From Streptomyces sp. NBC_00557 (lineage in GTDB: Bacteria > Actinomycetota > Actinomycetes > Streptomycetales > Streptomycetaceae), in the NCBI RefSeq assembly GCF_036345995.1, contig NZ_CP107796.1, positions 4,092,001 to 4,156,000 of the forward strand: a stretch of DNA of 64,000 nt. Direction: 5' to 3'. Below, in pieces: positions 27,858 to 36,483 of this stretch. Both the position numbers and the translations under genes were made by a program. The notes under the pieces are model-generated. The model saw only the letters and a list, made by a program, of their open reading frames with translations, was not told the origin of the DNA and did no database searches. Position 1 is the stretch's first letter. Every line of letters starts with the position of its first letter.

Positions 27858-30004
27858 ACGGGGCCGGGACCAGGCTCGGGGTCGGGACGCACTTCCGGCT
27901 GGACGGCGAGACGGTCGAGGTCGTGGAGTTCGCCAGCCTGGCCACGGGCATGCAGGTCGTCCTTAAGGACGGGCGCGACAGGCTGGCTCGCATGTCGCTG
28001 CGTGAGCTACTGACCTCGGACCGCGCCGAGCTGATCCACGACAGTGCGGGCCCGTCTTCCACCGATGACGAGGACCTCGCGGCGGTGGTGCTGAACCGGC
28101 TGACCAAGGACGAGAAGAAGGACGTCCTGGAGCGAGCCGAGCATGTCCGGGAGATGCTGACGGGCTACCGCTCCGGCAGCGAGGACCTCCCACGGCCGGA
28201 TGAGCCGCGCCCGCAGTACGTCCCTGACCTGCCCCTGCGAGCTCGGTATGAGGCCAAAGCGGCGGAACTAGGGGTGACCGAGCGGACAGTGCGCCGGTGG
28301 GCGCGGGCCTTCCGGGAGCTGGGCGAGGCCGGGCTGGTGCTGAAGACTGCGCGGGCGGACAGCGGGCTGGGCAACGCCGATCCACGCTGGGTCGAGGCTG
28401 CGGAGGAAGTGCTGAAGGAGTACAAGGAGGAGTCACGGCCCTCGGTGAAGGTGGTGCTGGAGGAAGTCGAGGCCCGCGTCAAGGCCAAGTTCAAGCTGGT
28501 CAAGGTGCCGGTGCCGCCACGGACGACGGCCTACCGGTGGATGCAGGAGCTGGAGCGGCGTCATCCGACATTCCGGCTGAGCATGCAGCGCAACCGTGAC
28601 ATCGCCGATCGCCCGAAGGGGGTCTACGGGAAGCTGCGGCCCACGAGGCCGGGCGAGTACGTGTTGATGGACACCACGCGGCTGGACGTGTTCGCGCTGG
28701 ACCCGGTGACGCTGCGGTGGATGCAGGCGGAATTGACGATCGCGATGGACTGGTACACCCGCTGCATCATCGGCCTGCGGGTGACTCCGGTGTCGACGAA
28801 GGCGATCGACGCGGCGGCAGTCCTTTATCAGGCCTACCGTCCTCAGCCGGTTCCGGAGAGCTGGCCGAGGGATGCGGCCTGGCCCGAACACGGCATTCCG
28901 CGCGGGGTGCTGGTAGAGGCCGAGGCCATCCACGGGCCCGCCACCGGGGTCTGGGGCCCGAAAGTGGCGCCCGAGACGTTGATCGTCGACCACGGCAAGA
29001 TCTACCTGTCGGCGCATCTGACCAGCGTCTGCCGCCGGATGGGGATCTCAGTGCAGCCGGCAAGGCTGCGCACGGGCCGGGACAAGGGGCCGGTGGAACG
29101 GTATTTCCGAACCCTGCGGGAAGACCTGCTTCAGCGGTTGCCCGGCTACAAGGGGCCGGACATTCACTCGCGCGGGCTGAACCCGGAGAAGGACGCCTTC
29201 TTCTTCCACCACGAGTTGGAGGCGATCATCCGGGAGTGGACCGCGGTGACATATCACCGCAGGCCACACGAGGGTCTCGTCGATCCGCACCTGCCGAAGG
29301 TGGAGTTGTCCCCGGCGGTGATGTTCGAGCACGGGCTCGCGCGGGCGGGCTACATCGAGGTGCCCCGCGACCCGAATCTGGCCTTGGAGTTCCTCGACGT
29401 CACGATGCGCACGGTCCAGCACTACGGCGTCGAGATCAACGGCCGCCGCTACAACGGCAGCTGCCTCGACGGGCTGCGGGACATGGCCAGCTCCAACATC
29501 GACCTGGACAAGCGGCGGCTGGAGTTCTTCGCGGACCCCGACGATGTCACCCGGATCCATTTCCGAGACCACAAGCGCGTCTGGCACACGCTTCAGTGGG
29601 AACACGCGCCCAGCCTCGACATGCCGCTGAGCGATGAAGCGCTGCAGTTCGCCCGGCGTCTGGCGGCGAAGGAGTACACCTATCCCGACGACCGGCTCGC
29701 CATCGCCCTGCTGCTGAAGCGGTGGAACCTCGGCCTTGGCACTTCTCTGGTCGAACGGCGGATGGCGCTGAGGCTCTCCCGCGAACAGGTCGTCATTGAT
29801 CTTCCCGTGCAGCAGGCCGGCGACGTCACTTCGCTGCCGTCGGTCGCCCGCGTGCTGTCCCTTCCCGAGCAACCGGCGCCTCCGGCGATCGAGGCCGTCC
29901 AGGAGGCGGAGGCGGGCGATGACGATGCCGACGGTCTGGAGGAGGTGGAAGAGGAACTTGACTTCTACGCCACGGCCTTGAAGGACATCGACGATGACGA
30001 GTAA
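27854..30004 (+). CDS. tnsB: TnsB-like DDE transposase (Mu/Tn7 type)
   Basis: 716 residues from ATG 27854. N-terminal DNA-binding part: a helix-turn-helix around 139-160 (GVTERTVRRWARAFRELGEA) and a second helical domain to about 250. The integrase core (about 260-430) has the catalytic triad D273 (VLMDTTRLDV), D379 (LIVDHGKIY) and E415 (GPVERYFRTL), with 35 residues between the last two, as in retroviral-type integrases. A Mu-transposase C-terminal beta-barrel follows (about 515-570), and the acidic tail EEVEEELDFY probably binds TnsC. It should recognise the terminal repeats and carry out strand transfer. It overlaps tnsC by 11 bp. Confidence 0.92.
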   Translation: MNGAGTRLGVGTHFRLDGETVEVVEFASLATGMQVVLKDGRDRLARMSLRELLTSDRAELIHDSAGPSSTDDEDLAAVVLNRLTKDEKKDVLERAEHVREMLTGYRSGSEDLPRPDEPRPQYVPDLPLRARYEAKAAELGVTERTVRRWARAFRELGEAGLVLKTARADSGLGNADPRWVEAAEEVLKEYKEESRPSVKVVLEEVEARVKAKFKLVKVPVPPRTTAYRWMQELERRHPTFRLSMQRNRDIADRPKGVYGKLRPTRPGEYVLMDTTRLDVFALDPVTLRWMQAELTIAMDWYTRCIIGLRVTPVSTKAIDAAAVLYQAYRPQPVPESWPRDAAWPEHGIPRGVLVEAEAIHGPATGVWGPKVAPETLIVDHGKIYLSAHLTSVCRRMGISVQPARLRTGRDKGPVERYFRTLREDLLQRLPGYKGPDIHSRGLNPEKDAFFFHHELEAIIREWTAVTYHRRPHEGLVDPHLPKVELSPAVMFEHGLARAGYIEVPRDPNLALEFLDVTMRTVQHYGVEINGRRYNGSCLDGLRDMASSNIDLDKRRLEFFADPDDVTRIHFRDHKRVWHTLQWEHAPSLDMPLSDEALQFARRLAAKEYTYPDDRLAIALLLKRWNLGLGTSLVERRMALRLSREQVVIDLPVQQAGDVTSLPSVARVLSLPEQPAPPAIEAVQEAEAGDDDADGLEEVEEELDFYATALKDIDDDE

Positions 30005-31142
30005 GCCGACCCGCGCCCGGGCCGAGGAAGCCGATCTGCGCTCCCGGCTGGATCACCTCACGCTGTCCCGCAAGGAAGGCTTCGCCCGCCTCGCGGACGC
30101 CCCGCGCCGGACCCGTCCGGATCTCTTGCCCCACCGGCAGCTGAAGAAGCTGGGTGAGGAAGCCCTGGCCGAGTACAACCGCGCTCGCCGCAAATGGCAC
30201 GCGAACCTCGGCCCGCTCGGAACTCCGCAGATGAAAGCCCTGCACGAAGACCTCTGGGACATCTTCGACAGCAACGACCAGGACAGCGACAAGGTCAAGG
30301 GCGGGATCGCCCTCGACGCCTTTCCCGGGCTAGGCAAGACCACGGCCGTGCTTGCCTTCGCGCGCAAGCTCCACCGCCGCATCATCAAGGAGGAAGGCAA
30401 ATACACCGACGACGGACATGAACGCTGGCCCGTCTGCCGGGTTGGCCTGACCAGTAACACCGGGATGCGCGACTTCAACCGGGCCATTCTGGAGTACTTC
30501 GCGCACCCCGGCCGCTTCCGCGGCACCACGGCTGACTTCGGCTATCGCGCTCTCGACTCCGTGCTGTCCGCGGAAACGAAGCTGCTGATCGTGGACGATC
30601 TGCACTTTCTGAAGTGGAGGAACAAGAGCGGGATCGAGGTCAGCAACCACTTCAAATACATCGCTAACGAGTTCCCGGTGACCCTCTTGTTGGTCGGAGT
30701 CGGGCTGGAGAAACGGGGCCTGTTCAGCGAGGGAGCAACCTATGAGGACGGGGTCCTCGCCCAGACCGGACGCCGCACGACCCGGCTGGACATGGACCCA
30801 TTCGACATCAGGACCGAGCAGGGACGCTGCGGATGGCGCGACACCCTCCTCGCGATCGAGGAACGCGTACTCCTCGCGAACAAACACCCCGGCATGATCG
30901 CGGACGACCTGTCCGACTACCTCTTCGCCCGCAGCACCGGACACATCGGTTCACTCATGACGTTGATCAATCGCGGCTGCCAGAGAGCCGTACGCACCGG
31001 TACGGAACACCTGGACAGGGAACTGCTGGACCGGGTGAAGAACGACGCAGCCTCCGAGGAGGCCCGCCAAGAGCTTCAACTGGCCTTTGAGAAGAACAAA
31101 CTGACCAGCCTCCCGAAACTCCAGCGTTGCACAGCATCATGA
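29994..31142 (+). CDS. tnsC: TnsC-like AAA+ ATPase (transposition regulator)
   Basis: 382 residues from ATG 29994, with AAGGAC upstream inside the end of tnsB. AAA+ core: Walker A DAFPGLGKTT (108-117, K115), Walker B TKLLIVDDLHFL (D201, D202), and sensor-type elements VTLLLVGVGLEKRGLF. The C-terminal region has RSTGHIGSLMTLINRGCQRA. TnsC-type proteins form ATP-dependent filaments on DNA that link the target selector (TniQ) to the TnsAB transposase and give target immunity. The stop codon overlaps the tniQ start (ATGA). Confidence 0.9.
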   Translation: MTSKPTRARAEEADLRSRLDHLTLSRKEGFARLADAPRRTRPDLLPHRQLKKLGEEALAEYNRARRKWHANLGPLGTPQMKALHEDLWDIFDSNDQDSDKVKGGIALDAFPGLGKTTAVLAFARKLHRRIIKEEGKYTDDGHERWPVCRVGLTSNTGMRDFNRAILEYFAHPGRFRGTTADFGYRALDSVLSAETKLLIVDDLHFLKWRNKSGIEVSNHFKYIANEFPVTLLLVGVGLEKRGLFSEGATYEDGVLAQTGRRTTRLDMDPFDIRTEQGRCGWRDTLLAIEERVLLANKHPGMIADDLSDYLFARSTGHIGSLMTLINRGCQRAVRTGTEHLDRELLDRVKNDAASEEARQELQLAFEKNKLTSLPKLQRCTAS

Positions 31143-33838
31143 GCCGTCCCGCTTTGCGCACATTCTCCATCAGGGTCGTGCCTCTTCCAGGAGAGGCACT
31201 CGACTCGTGGTTCGAGGCGATGGCCCACAGGCTCCACACACCCATGGGCGAACTGTTGCCCCAGCTGGGGCTGGCCCGTCATGCCAGAGCAAGACGAAAG
31301 ACGGAATCAGAAGCCGACATTCCGCGCGACTGGGTCCAGCTCCTCCGACCCGCGGAGGTCAACGACATTGCGTATACCTGCGGCATCGATCCCGAGCAGG
31401 TCATCGCAGCAACCCTGGCCCACTACGACCAGCGAGCTCTGCTACTTGATCACCGCACCCGACAGGTCAAACGCTGGGTCCTCTGGGGCCGAGGCAGCGG
31501 CTCCCGCTACTGCCCCGACTGCCTGGCAGCTTCCGGCGGACGATGGCAGCTGGAATGGCGGCTCGGTTGGTCCTTCGCCTGCCTCCAACACCACAGGCTT
31601 CTGGCAGACACCTGTCCGCACTGCGGCTGCCTGCAGAGAAGCTACCCCTACCCCGTCGCCGGCATTCCACAGCCAGGGCACTGCGCGAACCCCGCGACCA
31701 ACCGGTCCACCGGCCCGGAGTCGCCCCGCTGCCGAGCTGATCTTGCGCAAATGCCCACGCTGACGCTTCCGCACGAACACCCGGCCCTGGCTGCACAACG
31801 GATCGTGAGCGAAACGATCACCTCGGGGACCGCAGACTTCGGCATCTATGAACGTTCCGAGGTCCCTTCGTTGAATGCCTTGGCCGACCTCCGAGCGATC
31901 GCCTCCCGAATCCTGGCCGCCTCCAGAAGCGACCTCCTCGCGACCCTGGTCCCATCCGACGTACTCGATGCCCACAACACAGCCGGAACACCGCGGTCAG
32001 GGCCTCGCTCTCTGACCAATCCCACCGTCCGGCCCGGGTTCATGGCCCCTCCCACGGCCGCCGGCACCGCAGCCGGCGTCATCGCGGCCCTGCACATCTT
32101 GGGAGGCCAGCACGTCCAGCTGGCGGGCACCGAGCTTCGCCGGCTCACCGGACACCATCCGAGGAGCACCACACCGGCAACCCCGACCACGATGGCCGCC
32201 TGGGGCAAGTACACAAGCCCGCGACTGCTGGCCGTCCAGCTTGCGTCGATCGGCCCCGATCTCAGGTGCACTGACCAGCTCCGCTACCGAACGGCGTCAA
32301 ACCGGCCCCGCTACCCGGACAGCGTCCATGACTCCCACCGTCGACTTCACTCGATCCCTGCGGTGTTCTGGCCAGCGCTGTCGCTACTGATTGCACCTCC
32401 AGCAGGCCACTATCAGCGCATCCTGAGGCCCGCCCTGTCCTGCATGCTCGGCCTCACCGGCAGTCGTCTGGACATGGAAGAGATCTCGAGCCGCCTGGGA
32501 AGCGCAACCAGCGGGCTCGCTGCCTCCAGAGTCATGCAGTATCTGCGACGCACCCCGTGGTGGACGGTCATGCAGAACGTCATGACCCTGCTGGCCGAGC
32601 AACTCGACGCACAACCGGCACCCATCGACTACGAACGCCGACGCCACCTTGACTACAGCGGCCTCCTGCCCCCTCAAGAGTGGGATGACATCTGCCGACG
32701 CACAGCGCAATTCCGCGGTCGTGAGCGGCGAATCCACGCTGCCCGCAGCCACCTCTTCGAACGCATCAGCGGACTCCCGGCCGAGCTCATGCCAGCTGAG
32801 ACGATCGTGACGGAAGCCGAGACCCGCAAGTGGATCAGCGAGTTCACCACTCATCTGACCTCGGACCTGGCAACCGAGCTCGACCACACAGCCAAATCCT
32901 TCCTCGACCGTCACCGCATCCACGACGAGCCACTCACCTGGCAGCCAGACACCACGCTCCTGAAAGGACTCGAGCTCCCAGGAACCAACCCCGACGCTGT
33001 CAGCGTCGCGACCCTGCACGAGCTCATCGGCCGGCCTCGCATGACCGTCACGCAAGCGGCCAACCTCCTCGGCACAAGCAACGATGCGGTCAAGCATCTC
33101 CTCGCCGAGCATCCGCCGCCACCGCGACCCATCACCCCCGGTAAGGCCTGGGCGACAGGTCACATCAGTGCAGTGGCCCGGGCACAGCTACCGGAGTCTG
33201 AACTGCGGCGTCTCTACATCGATGAACGGCTGTCCATCCGCCGCATCTCCCAGGCAACAGGTATCAGCATCAGTGTGGTCACCGCTCTCACCTGTGAGTA
33301 CGACATCGCCCTGCGTCCTACGGGCAGAACAAGCCGGGCGAAGCCCATCACCAGGGAATGGCTCCACGAGCAGTACACGGTTCACCGTCGACCTCTCGCG
33401 GACCTCGCCCGCGAGACCGGCATGAGTCCCACATCGATGGCTCGCTGGGCGAGACACCACCAGATCCCGACCCGCCGCGGCGGAGCCGGCCACAACCCAG
33501 CCCTCCGAGCCCTCGCCGACGGCGCTACCGCACCACCCTTACTTCGGCTGGCACTCGAACGCCGGGGCGGTCGTGAACACCTCCGCAACTTTGCCGCCGC
33601 GGCCTCCTACCCCACCCTCGGCGCCGCAGCAGACGCTCTGAACGTCAAGCGGTTCACTCTCGTCGGGCAGATCAACCGACTGGAGCGAGATCTTGGCGGG
33701 CCGCTACTGGAACGAGCGGTCCGCGGACGTCCCATGCGGCTCACAGCACTGGGAAGGCGAGCGAAGAGAGTGATCAACAAAGCCTTTCCAGACCAGGCTG
33801 CCAGCAACACCCCGCTTCGGAGAACAGACGGAAGCTGA
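31139..33838 (+). CDS. tniQ: TniQ/TnsD-family target-selection protein with C-terminal HTH array
   Basis: 899 residues from ATG 31139; ATG 31127 is an alternative four codons earlier. The N-terminal TniQ domain has the family motif PLPGEALDSWF (P17-G18-E19) and a zinc-binding set C125-P-D-C128, C148, H151/H152 and C159-P-H-C162. The middle (about 230-640) is helical and unrecognised. The last ~270 residues hold at least three helix-turn-helix segments (MTVTQAANLLGTSNDAVKHL, LSIRRISQATGISISVVTAL, RRPLADLARETGMSPTSMAR). They end in a LysR-type winged helix (PTLGAAADALNVKRFTLVGQ). The length and DNA-binding array fit a TnsD-like protein that reads a fixed target, here presumably the 3' end of dnaB (inference). 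Confidence 0.87.
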   Translation: MSRPALRTFSIRVVPLPGEALDSWFEAMAHRLHTPMGELLPQLGLARHARARRKTESEADIPRDWVQLLRPAEVNDIAYTCGIDPEQVIAATLAHYDQRALLLDHRTRQVKRWVLWGRGSGSRYCPDCLAASGGRWQLEWRLGWSFACLQHHRLLADTCPHCGCLQRSYPYPVAGIPQPGHCANPATNRSTGPESPRCRADLAQMPTLTLPHEHPALAAQRIVSETITSGTADFGIYERSEVPSLNALADLRAIASRILAASRSDLLATLVPSDVLDAHNTAGTPRSGPRSLTNPTVRPGFMAPPTAAGTAAGVIAALHILGGQHVQLAGTELRRLTGHHPRSTTPATPTTMAAWGKYTSPRLLAVQLASIGPDLRCTDQLRYRTASNRPRYPDSVHDSHRRLHSIPAVFWPALSLLIAPPAGHYQRILRPALSCMLGLTGSRLDMEEISSRLGSATSGLAASRVMQYLRRTPWWTVMQNVMTLLAEQLDAQPAPIDYERRRHLDYSGLLPPQEWDDICRRTAQFRGRERRIHAARSHLFERISGLPAELMPAETIVTEAETRKWISEFTTHLTSDLATELDHTAKSFLDRHRIHDEPLTWQPDTTLLKGLELPGTNPDAVSVATLHELIGRPRMTVTQAANLLGTSNDAVKHLLAEHPPPPRPITPGKAWATGHISAVARAQLPESELRRLYIDERLSIRRISQATGISISVVTALTCEYDIALRPTGRTSRAKPITREWLHEQYTVHRRPLADLARETGMSPTSMARWARHHQIPTRRGGAGHNPALRALADGATAPPLLRLALERRGGREHLRNFAAAASYPTLGAAADALNVKRFTLVGQINRLERDLGGPLLERAVRGRPMRLTALGRRAKRVINKAFPDQAASNTPLRRTDGS

Positions 33839-33850
33839 TCAGGGGGCAAT

Positions 33851-33862
33851 TCTCTCCTCAGC
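33851..33862 (+). repeat. 12-bp direct repeat before the cargo gene
   Basis: TCTCTCCTCAGC, present again at 36071-36082 just after the cargo gene, in the same orientation. Confidence 0.55.
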
Positions 33863-33941
33863 TTGGGGTTACAGCCCGCGGGAAGACAAATAGTGAAGGA
33901 CTGTCAGTGGGGGACGGTACCCTCAGATCTAGCTCAAAGAG

Positions 33942-33978
33942 GACCCCGGTGGCGTCGAGGTCGACGGGCACCGGGGTC
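33942..33978 (+). terminator. Hairpin after the tns operon
   Basis: GACCCCGGTG (33942-33951) pairs with CACCGGGGTC (33969-33978), extended on both sides by AAGAG/CTCTT with one bulge and followed by TTCCTTA. It lies 104 bp after the tniQ stop codon and upstream of the cargo gene, so cargo expression probably needs its own promoter between here and 34111. Confidence 0.7.
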
Positions 33979-34111
33979 TCTTCCTTACTGGCATTTGGAA
34001 CCTACCTCGAACACAACGCCGAAGGCACTCAGTGCCGGAGTTTGTGATCATTGCCTCGCCGATCACGGCACACCGGGCCTCCTCGCGAAACACGAGGAAG
34101 GACCCCAGAAC

Positions 34112-36040
34112 GTGCACCTGATAAAGGCCCGCGTCACCGACTACCGGTCCATCGAGGACTCCGAGACCTTCGACATCGAAGACGACGTCACCTGTCTGGT
34201 CGGCAAGAACGAGTCAGGCAAGACCACGCTGCTGCAGGCCCTCTACCGGCTCAAGCCGGTCGAGGACGTGAAGTTCGACGAGGTGATCGACTTCCCGGCC
34301 CGCAAGACCCGGGAGCGCAAGCGGCTCCCCGACGGGAAGCAGATTCCCGTGGTCCGCGCAACCTTCCGCTTCAATGAGGCGGAGATGAAGCAGATCGTGG
34401 ACGAACTGGGACCGAAGGCCTTGCGCAGCCCGGAGTTCCAGGTCACCATCGGCTACCGCGACCCCATCAAGCGGTTCACGCTCCCCTACAACGAAGCGGC
34501 CATCGTCGACCACCTGCGCTCGGCTCTCGACCTGCCCGCAGCGGCGGCCAAGGCGCTCAGCGGCGCGAAGACGGTCAAGGATCTGCTCGACGCCCTGGAC
34601 GAACTGGACGAGAGCTCCTCGGACGCCAGCGCTCTGGCCGAGCGCATCCGCGAATGGCGCGACAGCAGCGTGGTGCTGCACCTGATCGACGCCTACGCGA
34701 GTAAGTGGATGCCGACGTTCGTCTACTTCGACGACTACGACTCCATGCCCGGCAAGGTCTCGCTCCCAGACTTGATCCGACGCAGCGATGCCGGCGATGT
34801 CACGCGAGGGGAGCGGGCACTGCTAAGCCTTCTCGACATGGCCGGCGTATCTCCCGAGGAGTTCAACGACTCCGACCAGCACGAACGGCTCATCCGCGAG
34901 TTGGAGAACTCGGGCAACGTCATCTCCGACGAGGTCTTCGAGTACTGGTCGCAGAACACGGAGCTGGAAGTCCAACTGAAGACCCTCGCGCCGGAACCGG
35001 GCGCCCTGGCCCCCTTCGACCAGGGCCCGATCCTGCAGGTCCGGGTCTTCAACCGCCGCCACCGCGCATCCGTGCCCTTCGATGAGCGGTCCCGCGGATT
35101 CGTCTGGTTCTTCTCCTTCCTCGCCTACTTCAACGAGCTGGAGGCAGCCGGAACCACCGACCTGATCCTTCTGCTCGACGAACCCGGCCTTTCTCTCCAC
35201 GGACGCGCCCAGGAGGACTTCCTTCGTCTGGTCGACGACCGCCTCGCGCCGAAGCACCAGGTCCTCTACACGACGCACTCGCCCTTCATGGTCGATCCCG
35301 ACCACCTCAACCGCGTCCGAACCGTGATCGACATGGAGCGAGGCGGCGCCAAGGTCTCCTCTGAGATCTTCAAGGCCGACGAGGACACCGCCTTCCCCCT
35401 GCTGACCGCGATGGGCATCGAGATGACTCAGACGCTGTTCGTGGGAGAGCACATCCTGCTCCTCGAAGGCCCCAGCGATCTGATCTATCTGGACGTTCTC
35501 ACGGATCTTGCCGAGGCGAACGGCTCCACCGGGCTCGACCCGCGCTGGGTGAAGACCCCCATTGGCGGCTCCGGCAAGCTGTCCACCTTCGTGACCCTCC
35601 TCGGCGCGAACAAGCTGAACGTTGCCGTCCTCATCGACTCCAGCACCAAGGACGTCGGTGCCGTCCAGCGACTCCGCGACAACGACCAGCTCTCCAAGAA
35701 CGGGCTCGTCGAGATCAGCGAGTTCACCGACGCCGGTGACGCGGATGTCGAGGACCTGTTCGACCGTGACTTCTACGTCGAACTCGTGAACCGCGCCTAT
35801 GCCGCCGAGTTGGCCACGCCCATCACCGCTGCGGATCTCAACGCCAAGGACCCCCGCGTCGTCCGGCAGATTGAGTCGGTCTTCAAGAAGCGGAAGATCG
35901 ATACGCGGTTCAACCACTACAGGCCAGCCGCTGTCCTCCTCCGTGAGCAGAACGAACTCATCTCGAAGATCGACGCCGCCACGATCGCCCGCGCCAACCG
36001 GCTCTTCACCCGAATGAACGCTCTCCTCCCCAAGCGCTGA
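34112..36040 (+). CDS. OLD-family ATP-dependent nuclease (AAA ATPase plus TOPRIM), transposon cargo
   Basis: 642 residues from GTG 34112, preceded by GAGGAAGG; a longer frame to 33863 would run through the hairpin. The ABC/SMC-like ATPase has Walker A GKNESGKTT (31-39), a Q-loop region, a signature-like FDERSRGFVWFFSF, Walker B LILLLDEPGLSLH (D356, E357) and H-loop TTHSPF (H389). The TOPRIM nuclease domain begins LLLEGPSDLIYL (E452), has LIDSSTKD (D509) and ADVEDLF (E547, D548). OLD nucleases include the P2 phage exclusion protein and GajA of the Gabija defence system. No UvrD-like GajB follows, so this is a stand-alone form. A phage-defence role is likely but inferred. Confidence 0.85.
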   Translation: MHLIKARVTDYRSIEDSETFDIEDDVTCLVGKNESGKTTLLQALYRLKPVEDVKFDEVIDFPARKTRERKRLPDGKQIPVVRATFRFNEAEMKQIVDELGPKALRSPEFQVTIGYRDPIKRFTLPYNEAAIVDHLRSALDLPAAAAKALSGAKTVKDLLDALDELDESSSDASALAERIREWRDSSVVLHLIDAYASKWMPTFVYFDDYDSMPGKVSLPDLIRRSDAGDVTRGERALLSLLDMAGVSPEEFNDSDQHERLIRELENSGNVISDEVFEYWSQNTELEVQLKTLAPEPGALAPFDQGPILQVRVFNRRHRASVPFDERSRGFVWFFSFLAYFNELEAAGTTDLILLLDEPGLSLHGRAQEDFLRLVDDRLAPKHQVLYTTHSPFMVDPDHLNRVRTVIDMERGGAKVSSEIFKADEDTAFPLLTAMGIEMTQTLFVGEHILLLEGPSDLIYLDVLTDLAEANGSTGLDPRWVKTPIGGSGKLSTFVTLLGANKLNVAVLIDSSTKDVGAVQRLRDNDQLSKNGLVEISEFTDAGDADVEDLFDRDFYVELVNRAYAAELATPITAADLNAKDPRVVRQIESVFKKRKIDTRFNHYRPAAVLLREQNELISKIDAATIARANRLFTRMNALLPKR

Positions 36041-36070
36041 GGGGACCAGGGAATGACACGCTCCCGGCTG

Positions 36071-36082
36071 TCTCTCCTCAGC
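36071..36082 (+). repeat. 12-bp direct repeat after the cargo gene
   Basis: TCTCTCCTCAGC, the second copy of the repeat at 33851-33862. Together they bracket the cargo gene. Confidence 0.55.
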
Positions 36083-36153
36083 AAATAGGACAGTTCTGAT
36101 GCGCACGGGTGAGACACGGAAGCCCTAGGAGTGAGTACAAAGGGGCTGGCTTC

Positions 36154-36185
36154 GGCGGCGGTGGGGCACTTGCCCCACCGCCGCC
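36154..36185 (+). terminator. Very strong terminator after the cargo gene
   Basis: A perfect 15-bp stem, GGCGGCGGTGGGGCA (36154-36168) and its complement (36171-36185), followed by GACTTTATG. It closes the transcribed part of the transposon. Confidence 0.8.
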
Positions 36186-36478
36186 GACTTTATGCGCGCG
36201 GCCCCTCAGTGCACTGCCCACCGGTCCGAACGACTGGTCGCGCTCGGCCTAGTGGGCATATGACTCTGCTTGCCAATGAGCAACATCGAACTCGGTCGTA
36301 GTACATGGCGTAGTGGGCAACGAGGCATGCCTCAGAGGAGGAGCCACGAACCTCTTTTCCTGTCGCTTCTGAGGATTTGGACATGGTTGTGAGAATGAGC
36401 GGCTGGACACGGCCTGAGACATCGAGAGAGTTGGCAGGTCAGCGACGCGGCAGATGACACCGGCCGTCGGAACCTACA
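36186..36478. repeat. Distal transposon end with four TnsB-type sites
   Basis: No gene is visible. Reading inward from the ACA at 36478, TGTC cores (GACA on the plus strand) lie at 36456-36459, 36418-36421, 36406-36409 and 36380-36383, each preceded by C-N-R. The spacing is wider than at the dnaB-proximal end, as in the left end of Tn7. Further in, GGCCTAGTGGGCA (about 36247) and GGCGTAGTGGGCA (about 36307) are near-identical copies of unknown role. Confidence 0.7.
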
Positions 36479-36483
36479 CCCCG
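36479..36483. repeat. Target-site duplication, distal copy (CCCCG)
   Basis: CCCCG directly after the terminal ACA. It also forms the outermost five bases of the dnaB terminator stem. Confidence 0.85.

Larger units (their letters stand above)
26915..36478 (+). mobile_element. Tn7-like transposon (TnsABC-TniQ) inserted behind dnaB, 9,564 bp
   Basis: The element begins TGTGGGATCC and ends GGAACCTACA, flanked by CCCCG on both sides. The two 30-base termini, read inward, agree at 20 positions, including TGT, GG, TCC, CC and GTGTC at the same offsets. Inside each end are further TGTC-core repeats (likely TnsB sites). Genes in order: tnsA, tnsB, tnsC, tniQ, overlapping as one operon, then a hairpin, then one cargo gene (OLD-family nuclease), a strong terminator and about 290 bp of right end. 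The tnsA end faces the target gene, as the right end of Tn7 faces glmS. Base composition is visibly lower in GC than the flanking core genes, especially in tniQ and the cargo gene. Confidence 0.9.

Noticed and set aside
33863..34111. An 83-residue N-terminal extension of the OLD nuclease
   Set aside because: The frame is open, but it covers the post-tniQ hairpin, lacks a ribosome site, and the family motif order begins right at VHLIKARVTDYRSI.
34112..36040. A two-gene Gabija (gajAB) system
   Set aside because: Only the OLD-like nuclease is present. No UvrD/GajB helicase follows; the next sequence is a strong terminator and the transposon end.
36190..36384. A 64-residue minus-strand open frame in the transposon right end
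   Set aside because: No ribosome site, no family likeness, and it overlaps the terminal TnsB-type repeats.
26915..36478. A CRISPR-associated (CAST-type) transposon
   Set aside because: The genes are TnsABC-TniQ, but there is no cas gene, no repeat-spacer array and no guide-like repeat in either end. The TniQ is the long TnsD-like kind.
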